64,000 nucleotides of DNA, taken from NCBI GenBank assembly GCA_024509875.1, contig JAMPIV010015272.1, forward strand, positions 1 through 64,000, written 5' to 3'. The notes beneath the pieces were generated by a model, which did not search any database, had not been told where the DNA came from, and saw only the letters and a program-made list of their open reading frames with translations. The stretch is from Oreohelix idahoensis. Taxonomy: Eukaryota; Mollusca; Gastropoda; Stylommatophora; Oreohelicidae. Below, one piece after another: positions 32,000 to 42,930 of this stretch. The position numbers were made by a program, and so were the translations under genes. The number at the start of each line of letters is the position of its first letter. Positions within the stretch are counted from its first letter, which is position 1.

Positions 32000-33130
32000 A
32001 ATAGAGAAAAAGGATAAGACGAGACTATAACCAGCTTCAAAGGAAACAATTAAGAAAAAAGGGAAGATGCTAGAGTAAAATTATCAGAGAAAAACCATAT
32101 AAACATAACATTGTATTCCAAAGAATAAGGATGTTGAGAACCTTATGAAAGACCAACAAATCAATAGGCCTACTCATTAAGATTGAACAAAACCTCCCAA
32201 AGGTTAAGGATTTTTTCAAATCAGTGGCAATGTGGTAAGTAAATTAGAGCCAGTACCAGGACAGTAAGATCATCATGTACTAGAAACAGTTATAGATAAA
32301 GGATCAATAAACAACACATACAAAGAACAAATATTGGCATAATACTCACAATGAACATGACTGAAAATTCAAAAGCTTTAATAAAACAAATTGAGACAGT
32401 AAGTCCTGTGTTCAAGTAGAAATTGGTACATTGATGACACCGCAATTAAAGCAAGGCAAGAAATAGTCAAAGAAAACAGGAAATGTGTAATTAAAGGAAT
32501 ACCTGTAACAGATTCCAGAGGAAGAAATACAGAAACTAGACTACAAACAGAAAAATTCAAAATATAGAAGATTCCTTAAAAAAACTGGAATGGATATCGC
32601 AACAATTAGGGAAACTTCAAACTGTAATAATAGTTTACATATAGAAGGGCGTGAAATTCCCTTCACATTTCATCATGGCTAGTACTAAAAATCAAAACAG
32701 AAGCTATAAATACCGACCAGAGCATTCAAATGCTTCAAACTGCCAGAATTTTTTGGCCACACCAAGAAAAACATGTAGAGAAGTTAAGCCTATATGACGA
32801 TATTGTGGCAGGGGACCACACCTGATGATCACTGACAAATTAGTAGAAGATGATAAAGATTACATGAACAATAAATATTAACAGAAAATGTTGCAAATTG
32901 TCTAGAAAACCACAGTGCACGTATCCTTGGATTGTCCAGCAATTAACCAACAACAAAAATAGCTCATAATAAAAGCAGTCTACTGCTAACACACCATTCC
33001 AAAGTATCACTTACAACAACTATCAAACCATCAGTCAGCTACAAATCCTCCAACTCGGTCACCAAGAGAAATCAGTCAGAAACCAGAATATGCTGAAATA
33101 ACCCAAAAGAAAAATTAAAAGTCCCAAAAA
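32000..33130 (+). pseudogene. Probable LINE D ORF1 remnant
   Basis: An A-rich region with short frames. Near 32790-32910 the code gives a Tyr-Cys-Gly-Arg-Gly segment followed by scattered Cys residues, suggesting a CCHC zinc-knuckle region of a LINE ORF1 (RNA-binding) protein. The reading frame is broken in many places; the call rests mostly on position. Confidence 0.35.
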
Positions 33131-33670
33131 ATACTGATAAAAGATAGCAATCTACCCAGAATAAAGTGAAATAATACAAATCATCGATAACAGAAGATAC
33201 AGTTAGAAAGGCATGAAGAAAACTTGAAAACCATGAGAAAACATACACATGAAGTAGCTTAAAGCTGTTGGACTAAATTTAGCAGAACTCAAGGAAGGAG
33301 AATGAAGATTTACATGAAAAGGATTGAGTCCAGAAAGACAACTCATAAAGATTGTGAGCAAAAGCGAAACAAAAAAAAAAACAACTAGAATAAATGTGGA
33401 AAGAAATAAATGACAGATTAACAAAAAACTTATATCATTCCTGTAACAAACTGTGTGAAAGCCTTTAATGCTTGAATCTTCAAAGTGAACTAACTAACTC
33501 ACTTTTTTAACAGAGAAACCAATAATCTTGGGGAGACGTTGTTGTTAACATATAAATAAATATTTTATACAACTTCTCAGAGTAATAAAGAAGTTCACAA
33601 CTCTGTTTATAACAAACTTAAACAATTAAATAATGGACGTATTCTGAACATTAGAACAATACAGTGGAAA

Positions 33671-33931
33671 TTGCAGAAGTGCCAAAAAAATATACCTGCA
33701 TTAATAGGCATGTATAAACAATCTAAAGTAATATTTGCCATTCAAGAGACTAATCTTAATCCGAGTCAACGTTTTACCATCCCTGAATATAAAGTCTTTC
33801 CAAATGATAGGACAGAAACTCAAAAAGGAGGAGGTGTGGCATTTCTAGTTAATAAAACATATGTAATAACTGACTGGGAATCATTTAGAACAGAAAATTT
33901 TGAAGGAATAACTAATAACAGTGTCTACTGA
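33671..33931 (+). pseudogene. LINE D endonuclease, N-terminal part
   Basis: Residues 17-30 give KVIFAIQETNLNPS, containing the QET metal-binding motif of LINE endonucleases, and residues 51-62 give KGGGVAFLVNKT, the conserved GG(V/I)A segment. Downstream, a GDFNAPSS segment near 34042 and DSDHLP-like coding near 34276 complete the domain in other frames. Confidence 0.65.
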
Positions 33932-35027
33932 GTGAGTTAGAAGAAATAAAAATAGTTAACCTTTACTGTTCAAGTGGAAACATAAACGAAAGAGATATCT
34001 CAGACGTGAATAAAAGAATAAACAACAGAACTATCATAGTGGGAGATTTCAATGCTCCATCATCATACAGCTTGGGGAGGCAATGTAAATAGACAAACCA
34101 TGAAAGCTACTGTTGGACTTCATTGAAAACAATGAACTAATAATACTGAATGATGGATCAGTAACAAGAATTAACCCTTTGTGTTAATCAGCAAGACACA
34201 GCTATTGATTATAGCATTGTAACACCAATATCTTGCTAATGCAAAAATGGGGAAAGTTATTGGGGATACAAATTCAGATCATTTACCCATTGAAATAACA
34301 CTAAAAGAAATTAACAAACCTAACAAACTGAAAAACCGAAATTTTACTATACATAAGCTAATTGGTAGCTTTTTCATGTAGAAAGAAATGAAAGAGATAA
34401 AAAAGAATAATATAGAAAATGACAATATAGATGTATTTGCAGATAATCTCACAAAAGAGAAATATTACTAATAGCTGTTAAAACATATACCAAATGCATA
34501 TATGCCAGAACACAATAATTCCACACACACGCATTAAGGAAACAAAACAGAATGAACATTGGAACAAAAAACCCAGTTACCATAGTGGACAGTTAGATGT
34601 ACAGAAATTCACAAAAACAAAGAAAACAAGATCTACAAGAATATAGAAAGCATAGATCTGAAGATATTTAGATGTTTATAAGAAAATAAGAAATGAATCA
34701 AACAGAATAATACTTAAGGCAAAAGAAAATCATTGGAGAAATTTCCGCCAAACACTGAACCCTACAACAAACTCTACAACAGATGTGTGGAATAAGTTAT
34801 AAAGCCATTAAAGGCAGAACTAAACATAATGATAATACCTAATATAAAAAGACCTGAAAGGGCAGAGACTGAACAGGTCAGCAAAGCAGAGGTGCTGGCC
34901 AGGTACTGCCATAGAGTTAGTTCTAAGGAAAATCGAGGACAGGCTGAAGTCAACAGAAGAGCAACACTTCTTAAAAAAACTCAGTAAAGAAGTACCTTAT
35001 AATACTGAAAAATTTTATCATATTTAA

Positions 35028-35474
35028 ATGCAGATATTACAATGGAAGCAAGTTGAAAATACAATAAAGGACAAAACAAATACATCAGCAGGGCATGACA
35101 TCTTGAGCTATGAAATCTTGAAACACATACCAAAAAGTACCATAGAAATTATAACATCACTTTTTAACAAAATTTGGAATACAGGAAAAATTCCCAAAAC
35201 ATGGAAAACAGCAGTAATTATTCCAATACTAAAACCAGAAAAAGATGCCCGTGATGCCAGTTCATACAGGCCAATTTCTTTAACATCCCATCTAGGTAAA
35301 ATATTAGAAACCATAGTAAATAAAAGATTAAAGTTTTATTTGGAAAAGAATAATTTATTTAATCAAACTCAGTCAGGATTTAGGAAGAACAGATGCACTA
35401 TGGATCAGATAATTAAATTGGAACATGAAGTAAAATCAGGATTTCAAAAGAAAGAAAAAAACTGTGTAGATATA
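35028..35474 (+). pseudogene. LINE D reverse transcriptase, N-terminal half
   Basis: Conserved segments in order: NTSAGHDILSYEILKH, WKTAVIIPILKPEKD, SSYRPISLTSHLGKILE and QTQSGFRKNRCTMDQI. The frame runs up to the start of motif A, where it is cut by the mariner at 35475. The correct frame resumes at 36816 after the element, given one copy of the TA. Confidence 0.8.
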
Positions 35475-36813
35475 CAAGGGGATTGACATAAGTCTTGGGC
35501 CTGACCATGAAGGAGTCACAGGAGGAAGATGAAACTTGGCACATTTAAAGTTCATCATATTTGCACTAAATGTGTAAAGTACGCTTTTGTTTCTTCAATG
35601 GGTTTTCCCGCTACAGTGTACGGCGCAATGTACCCTATTGACCGGATCTGCTGCTCCAAAGATTTGACAAAACAATGGAAAAGAAGGAGGCCAGAGCTGT
35701 GATAAAATTTCTGATGTTTCAGGGAAAAACACCTACAGAAATACACAGGGAGATGGAAACCAGTGTTTTCGTGATTTCTTGTCCTTTCATAGTTATACTC
35801 GGTAAAAAACTGGTGTCAACAGTTTTTTTTAAGTGCGGGGCCGCTCAAATGTTGCTGATCTGCCAAGATCTGGTAGACCAGCCTCAGAGGTGCAACGATG
35901 AAAATGCAACAAGAGTGTAAAGAAAATCATTGACCAGGATCGAAAAATGACAATTGTGGAGATAGCTGTAGATGTGTAAAACTAAATGAAAGAACAGTTT
36001 ATAGAATTTTACACAACAGACTGAACATGAGAAAAGTGTGTGCACGCTGGGTTCCGCGACTGTTGACACGTGAACAGAAGCAAACGAGGGTAAATTGCTG
36101 TCAACAGTTGCTCAAAAAGTGTAAGTCAAACATTTTTTTGGAGACCATGGTGACAGTAGATGAGACTTGGGTACACCATTATGACCCCGAATCAAAAATT
36201 GCCAGCATGCAATGGAAAACCCCGGGCTCCCCAACACCTGTCAAGCCGAGGGCGCAGAAATCTGCAGAAAAAGTGATGCTAACTGTTTTTTGGGATGGCA
36301 AAGGTGTCCTTTTGAAAGATTATCTGCCTCGTGGCAACACAGTTAATGGACAGTATTATGCAGATCTTCTCACAAAACTAAGAAAGGTTGTGACCAGGAA
36401 ACGAGGGATAACGCGCACTCAAAATCTTCCTTTGCTTCAAGACAACGCACCCTCTCACAAAGCACGGCTTGTGCAGCTAGCAGCCAACGATTTGAATATT
36501 GAAATTCTTCCACACCCACCATATTCTCCAGATTTGGCTCCATCAGACTTTTTTCTATCTCCAAATCTTAAAACACAGCTAAAAGGAAATCATTTTGACA
36601 GCGATGAAGAGGTTATACTGGCATGTGATGACTGTTTTAGTTTGAAAAATAGGGTGTTCTACTCCCAAGGTCTTTTCAAGGTCAAGCAGAGATGGCAGAA
36701 GTGTGTCAATTCAGACGGTGGCTATATTGAAAAGGAATAAACACTATACAAAATTTCAGCTCTCTGTGACATGTCCTTCATGGTCAGGCCCAAGACTTAT
36801 GTCAATACCCTTG
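35475..36813 (+). mobile_element. mariner element 1 (1339 bp)
   Basis: The terminal inverted repeats are 40 bp (35475-35514 and 36774-36813) with a single mismatch; each begins CAAGGG. TA lies on both sides (35473-35474 and 36814-36815), the hallmark of Tc1/mariner insertion. The length is standard for the family. It encodes one transposase gene with damage in its 5' third, so it is probably non-autonomous but may still be a substrate in trans. Confidence 0.93.
35675..36740 (+). pseudogene. mariner transposase, frameshifted
   Basis: A D,D34D transposase that cuts and pastes the element. The N-terminal helix-turn-helix begins at 35675 (MEKKEARAVIKFL) but the frame is lost by about 35770. The catalytic part is open from 36027 to 36740 (237 codons): WVPRLLTREQK, TVDETWVHHYDP (first Asp, residue 45), LLQDNAPSH (second, residue 139) and HPPYSPDLAPSDFF (third, residue 174, giving exactly 34 residues between the last two). 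The catalytic triad is intact. Loss of the DNA-binding region by several indels makes this copy inactive as it stands. Confidence 0.88.
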
Positions 36814-36815
36814 TA

Positions 36816-37289
36816 GCTAGGGCTTATGATGAATGCTGGAGAGAGGGTGCTCTCTTTAAAATGAAGAAGATAGGAGTAACCATAAAAATATATAATTATT
36901 TAGAGAATTTTATGCAAGATAGATATTTCACTGATCAGGTAAACAATGATAGATCAGAACTGTATGAACAACAAAATGGAATACCTCAAGGATCAGTAAT
37001 GTCTCCTTCAATTTTTACAATAATGGTAAATGACTTAGGTGAGGAATTTAATGATATAACTAATAAATTGTCACAGTTTGCAGATGATGTTGCTATATGG
37101 AGGACTGGGAGACATCTGCCAAAATTATATAAGGATCTACAGAAGCAAATAAATAAAGTATGTAAATGGATGACAAAATGGGGTTTTCAGCTGAATACAA
37201 ATAAAACATTGGGAATGATCTTCAGTAAAGGTAGGGTTGTAAAAAATAAAATTATAGACATTAAAATAAATCCAAGGGCAAAACATTAA
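36816..37289 (+). pseudogene. LINE D reverse transcriptase, C-terminal half
   Basis: Begins in the middle of motif A (AYDECWREG), then motif B NGIPQGSVMSPSIFTIMVND, motif C QFADDVAIWRT (catalytic Asp pair) and the thumb (LNTNKTLGMIF). The frame starting at the M at 36771 belongs partly to the mariner terminus and is not biological. Open from the mariner edge to 37289, then broken by indels. Confidence 0.82.
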
Positions 37290-38039
37290 TACAGTACAAA
37301 CCACTCGATTATCTAGGAATGATAATTGGGACCAACATCTTATAAACTGGAATAAACACATAGATAGAACTAATGGAAGTCTTGCAGAGGATTGACTAAC
37401 TTATTAAGATATTTGAAAGGTAATGGATGGGGGTGCAAGCACGTAAGGACAATTGCTCAATTTTTATAAATCTTTTATTAGAGGAAAAATAGATTATGGA
37501 AGTATAAATCAATGACTCCTGCTGCACACAGTAACAAGATTAAAATTAGATCAGAAATTCAGCATCAGGCTTTTTATGTACAATAGCAAGGTGCAATCAG
37601 ATCAACATCAATGGGAGCTATAGAGGTGAGCTTTAGGGAATTATACCCTATTAGAATTACGAAGTAAAGGAGTTAAGGCTAAATTACATGAACAGAGTTA
37701 TGTTAGATAAGTCTCAACCCAGCACATACAGCTTTTACCAGATGCCTAACTAACACCTCAGGCCAAGCCAATGAAAATACCACAAGATACCCTACAGCCC
37801 ATGGAAGTGTATGGAGGAAATTGTCCATCTGGGTACATTAATTACATCAATTAATAACAGTTGTGAATCTCAAGCCAGTGATTCCGTTTCACTGGGAGTT
37901 CCAAAGAAACCATCACTGACTATCACCTATTTCAGAAAATACTTAAGCAAAAAACAAATAATATACCCAAAAATATTAAAAAACACCGCCAATAAATATA
38001 TACAAGCAAATATCAAAAAGAATCCAGCATTACTGTGTA

Positions 38040-38280
38040 CACAGATGGATTCCAATGGAGAATGGATGGCAAATTGGGATAGAAATATATATTACCAATG
38101 TGGAGAATGGCAAAAGAACCCCAAGCGTCACGGAAAATACATTTATTTTCGCTGCATCTATGATTGAGGCGGTATGTCCTAAAAGCACTAAGAAATATTC
38201 TCTAATAACCTCTCCCAAAAAATTAAACAGTTTATTAACTGACCTCTCAATTCAAACAATTAAAAGCACTTAGAAAGCTG
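38040..38280 (+). pseudogene. LINE D RNase H domain, first part
   Basis: One frame reads YTDGS-like residues near 38037-38052 followed by GIEIYITN, matching the start of LINE RNase H. Cut off by the LINE B insertion at about 38278; the SLIAWIPSHVW segment (39150-39185) on the other side is the last catalytic motif of the same domain. Confidence 0.6.
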
Positions 38281-39062
38281 GATACGAGGAGGGATGGTCA
38301 TAAGCAGCTCTAAAACAAAATCCATGGTGATATCACGAGAAGAAAGAATACATCAGATTAAGCTGGGAGAATAGGTCCTGGAGCAGGTCGACCACTTTAA
38401 ATACCTCGGAGCCGTTATAGACCGAAAAGGGAGGGCATCAAAGAAAGAGTTGTCCACTCGAAAATGCATAATCAGCTGGGAGACTTTTTCAAGGCCATAA
38501 ATCGAGGATTCCTCAGCAAGAAAGAGTTGGTAAGAAAAACGAAGATAGGCTGTATACCGTTCCATCTATGTCCCAGTCCTTGACATATGGATGCGAAGTC
38601 ATAGGCAATGACTACAGACCCATAAAACATAAAAGGCCAGATCCAAAACCACAGAAATAATATTCATCTAGGGAAGTGTGGTTGAAGTAACAAGAAGTAA
38701 TCATGGTCCGAGAACCGCAACTCAGACAATAAGCTCAAGGACCTAAAATCCTCGACCCCCTGCATACCCAAGTAGGAAACAGTTCCAACTAAGATGGTTT
38801 TGGCCCCATGTCTGCAGAAATGGGAGAACATCGACTAACACGACAAGCAAAAGGAAACACAAAAAGCCAAGGATCCAGACACCCCATGGACTACCCAGAC
38901 TCCGCTAGGCAGGACAAACATTAGACAATCTTTGAAAGGACCGAGGACTAGAAATGGAACCAGGCCAGGAAGGAAGACGAGCCTATAGGATAGTCCCTGG
39001 CGCTCGACTCCTTCTTCCAAACCTCTACACCTCACGGTAGAAAGGGTAACGACTAAGTAGTA
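38278..39062 (+). mobile_element. LINE B 3' fragment inserted in LINE D
   Basis: Starts at GAGGGATGGTCATAAGCAGC and ends with the LINE B 3' end (ACGACTAAGTAGTAA-like). It is collinear with 57211-57885 but has many extra single bases. Confidence 0.85.
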
Positions 39063-39245
39063 AAAACATACGAGAATGTAGTAGAACCTGATATAGCTAG
39101 CAGAGAGATATTTCTGGCATACTACATAATTATATTCCAGAGGATGTACAGTCCTTAATAGCTTGGATACCTTCACATGTTTGGCATAAGAAGGAAATGA
39201 AAAAGCTCAGATAAAGAATGACAAGAAAGGTAGATCTGATTAAAA

Positions 39246-41220
39246 AATCCTAATAAATGATATGGGATGAGTAAATCAGATATTAAGAGCAGTTTACCCA
39301 TCTCTCTTCTTTGACTTGTGCAAACGACTTGGATAGATGGCGGTAGACCTTACCTGGACGAGGGGCATATCCAGAGCGTAATCCCGAAAAATCGCGCGAT
39401 TACGGCCGGATATAGTGGTGCATCCATTCTTCAGCAACGCTTCAGTACATACTGATTGAAACTGTACCGTTTTCCATTTGAATCCAGAATAAGTACGAGC
39501 AACATTTCGTTTCAAAGCGCATCCAAGTATAGTGATCTGTGGCCGCTGATACCTGAGACCACGATGGTATTCACTGCAATGGGTCATAGGCTTGATGAAG
39601 TGGGTCGGTAAGAGGGCTTGTGGCTGTGCATTCAGTGTATGATATATTGAAACTGTTGTGGGCTGAGGGGCAGTCGAGAACAAGGCACAGTAGAGGCTTA
39701 TTTGAAACTGCCGAAAAGGCATCAATGCTGGCTGCCTGTGAACAACCGCAATGTTACCACCGCATAGGTGGGCAATGGAAATCGTGAAACAAGCGGTACA
39801 AGAAAAACACTAAAATTTTCTTCTAAGTCCGACAATACGCTGAGTTTTTTGAGGTGTACATAGTTAAAGGGCTGTGACATGATATGACAACAGGCGGCGT
39901 ATATTAATGTAAGTGGGGTAGTCAGGTGCACAGAATGTCCAGTGGCTAAGCGCGCAGTTGCTAGACAACGTTCGGCCTTCGTGCGCATCGTGTGTGTCCC
40001 TAATTTGTGATGTTCTACGGAACGAAACGGAATAATTTGAGTCTTCTCTTTGTTATACCTTTCACAATTGCCTCCACGCTTGGCGGAGTTGTTGGATATT
40101 TTAAGTTACTACCATAAGTGAAAAGGGTATCATCTTTCGATAACAAGACCACAGGAGGAGCTGATACGCTTGTAGGAGTCATGACCCAAGTGGGGCCCGC
40201 CCCCCTTAGAGTTGTAAAGGAGTAATGTAGGGCCGAAACACTTGTCGGACGGGGGGACTGGCTTACTGATGAATCAGATTTAGCTATCCATGTTGGATGC
40301 TCAACTTGTAAAAGATTTCCTATCTAAAGAAGCTTTATATTAAAGAAGTTAAGGGAACAGATGATTGGAAAGCAGAGAAGGGCTTAAAAATCCTGAAAAG
40401 GAATGGAACCATGCATATACGATGTTTCAAGAAGGCACCAACAAGAAAAATGTTCATATCTACGAGAATTGAAAATTCCCATTAGTAAGGAAACATCTCC
40501 AGACTACAAGCTGGGTAAAAAAGGGCTTATTTCAAATAGAAGAACCTAACTGTGCATGAATGTCCGTCAATAGACTATAATAATAGAACATTTCTTTGTT
40601 AAAAATGTAAGAGGTAAGACCAAATGAGAATACCAAATTATTAAGATTATTTGGCAAGCATGCCAACTTTACCTATAAATAAAGAAGTGGTTTGTTTAGA
40701 AAAGAACAGACCTAGGGAACTGCATAATAAAGGTCAAGAACAATATTTAAACCACTGAACACATGTTAATATATATGTGGCTGGGAAATGGTTGAAGGTC
40801 TCTGGAATGCTGTTCTATACAATGGGGCATTTGACTTTTAAAACATATGAAAGTCAATTAAATAACTGTTAAAGTCCGTTTATAAAAATTAGAAACCACC
40901 ACCAGCCATTACACTCCTGCACTTTAATATTATGTGCTTGTTTCATGAAGTTTCTTCTTGAATTTTGTTTGTTTTGTTTGTTTGTTTTGTTTGTTTGTTT
41001 TTTTTCTATATTATTTACACGTATAAGCACAATTGTTGGTTAATCCAATATTTACATTTGATTTGACAAATGTGATGCCCACTTTCTCATGTCTGGCAGT
41101 TTGTTTTCATATTATTTTTGGAATTGAAAGACAATATAATAATTCCAAATTATAACCCATTCCGAGATGTTTGAACGGGATTTTTTTTTTTATCATTAAT
41201 TTAAAAAATATAATATATAT
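39246..41220. other. Unassigned region, GC-richer left part
   Basis: Two minus-strand frames (39294-39725, 143 codons; 39722-39988, 88 codons) overlap at ATGA but contain no recognised domain. The stretch 39340-40260 has more CpG and GC than its neighbours, a near-palindrome GTTGCTAGACAAC (39957-39969) and a GGGGCCCGCCCCCC run (about 40191-40205). It may be a promoter or 5' exon region, or an unknown repeat. 40960-41010 is TTTG-rich. Confidence 0.3.
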
Positions 41221-41224
41221 GACT

Positions 41225-42205
41225 CCATTGGAACACTCATTAGGAATATTTACGGGTAAAAGAAGAGGAGTTGCTGGTGGAAGGAGGTGAGGAACGCAAA
41301 ATTAGAAATTCTGGCTCTGTAGAAAAACGTAAGAAAGACAGGTACTAGTAGTTATGAATCTCTATGGCGACAACGCAGCGCTACAGTGGAGTCCCTCCAC
41401 AACCGAAAGAGCAAAATGGGGTGTGGATAACATTGTGGGCTAAAAGCCAAAAAGGGTGAGCAATTAAGGGATTGAAACTTTGTCTCGTATCGATAATTAG
41501 GGGTGCTAAAGCTAAAAAGAAGGAGAAACCATAGTCAACCTAGTCCGATACGTGTATGGGCCAAATGAAGAATTACAAGATGCATGAAGTACAAGAAGAG
41601 AATTCTTCGAACTGCTTCAAAAGATAAGTGGACGACTGCCTGGGATGGAAGGATATGCTGCTGCGATGAGATTTTCATTCAATGACATAGAGTAGAAACT
41701 GAAAAAAACAAGGTAGATGTGTGGTTGGAGTTATCAGAAGGGTAATGGAGAAGATTAACAAATAAATGATAATTATAAGAGACTCCTAGGATTCTGCACT
41801 GAGCAAAACATGATCATTACAAACACAAAGTTTCCTCCCCCTTCCCATATTAGCCACGATACATACATACACCGAGATAATGAAACCAACTAAGAAGTTA
41901 GAAATCAGTCCATCGACTAAGCCATTGGTAGGAAGAGCTTCAATTCAGGAGTTTATGTACATGATGCTAGATTCTTGGAGAGGTGCGCAGAGCTTGGAAG
42001 TGGAATCACTACCCTGGCTGAACAATTAAAATAACAACTGAAAGAGTTGCTTGGTTTCAAAGCATTGGCCCACCCAACATGCAAAAACTAAGTAATTTAT
42101 TGATCAGGGGAGAAAACAGAGCATGTGAGGAACCGTTAGAAGAAAACGGACCTGATGACCTGGAAACCCTCTGGCTTAAAATTCACGGACATCATAAAAG
42201 TAAGG
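41225..42205 (+). mobile_element. LINE B copy, 5' half (endonuclease)
   Basis: Collinear with about 55090-56045 of the better LINE B copy: GAAGAGGAGTTGCTGGTGG near 41260, a GGGCCAAATGAAGAATTA block near 41565, and the end of the endonuclease near 42000. Many small insertions. It stops at 42205 and the same copy appears to resume at about 45430. Confidence 0.75.
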
Positions 42206-42214
42206 CTGCAGCAG

Positions 42215-42414
42215 AAGTATGTGGTAATCCATGATAGTGTGATTCGCTTTCCGTAGCCTAGGCGGTGGTGTCCGTTCTGAAAATCCTGGGTTTTCGATTC
42301 TCCGGTATAGCCACTCCACTTCTGTTTTTCTAGCTTCTTTATTTCTCACTATGTGCCTTATACATACCTTTAAACTCATGTGTGTATTATTTATTTGTGT
42401 AGTTGGAGTATGCA
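42215..42414 (+). mobile_element. Possible tRNA-derived SINE
   Basis: TAGCCTAGGCGG (near 42256) resembles an A box, and GGGTTTTCGATTCTCC (about 42290) resembles a B box at tRNA-like spacing, followed by GGTATAGCCACTCC. The tail and target duplications are not clear. Confidence 0.4.
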
Positions 42415-42930
42415 TGGAGGAATATCTGGTGTCCATCCTTATAAAATGACCACCAGGCCTATGCACAATGCTATAATATAACGTTAAGTGGAAGTGAACC
42501 CTCTGTCTGTGAGGCTAAAATTACAACCCTCATTGAACTTTTTCAAATCATCTACACTGTAGCACGCTTTCCAGGTATTCCCACAAGTTGGTGAGAACTT
42601 TGTAGAGAACCCCAGCATTGCACAAGCTAAGCTTTGGAAGAAGTCGACTATGAGCCCCAGAACGTATACACTTTTGGCTTTTCCCTGGATGACTGCATGC
42701 CAGATGATCTCACTATGGAACCCAGTGATAGGCGAGGGGGAACTGAGAAGTGACTCTGTGCAGGACGTGACAATTACCTATGGGAGATAGCCCCAGAACC
42801 TAGAGCACAGTCATATATTAGCTTCTGCAATAGTGGGAGAGCCCCTCTGGATCAACAGCCGGAATGAGCACAGTAATGCCACATTCATCTTACTTCTAGC
42901 TTGGTACCAGAATGTTAGTCGATCCTTTAA
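42415..42930 (+). repeat. Dispersed repeat D, copy 3
   Basis: Matches repeat D copies 1 and 2, beginning with ATATCTGGTGTCCATCCTTA and including CCCTCTGTCTGTGAGGCT and CTCTGTGCAGGACGTGACA. Confidence 0.7.

Larger units (their letters stand above)
31850..39245 (+). mobile_element. LINE D: RNase H-bearing LINE with two nested insertions
   Basis: A long, A-rich non-LTR element. Order: probable ORF1 remnant (about 31850-33130), endonuclease (from 33671), RT (35028-35474, resuming at 36816-37290), RNase H (about 38040-38280, resuming about 39095-39200). A mariner occupies 35475-36813 and a LINE B fragment about 38278-39062. Across both gaps the LINE D domains continue in the expected order. Stops and indels are common, so it is not active. 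Confidence 0.82.

Noticed and set aside
36771..37289. A 172-codon protein starting at 36771
   Set aside because: Its first residues are the mariner terminal repeat; only the part after 36816 is LINE D RT.
39294..39988. Two ATGA-overlapping minus-strand frames resembling a two-gene operon
   Set aside because: The genome is eukaryotic and neither peptide has a recognised domain; kept only as part of an unassigned region.
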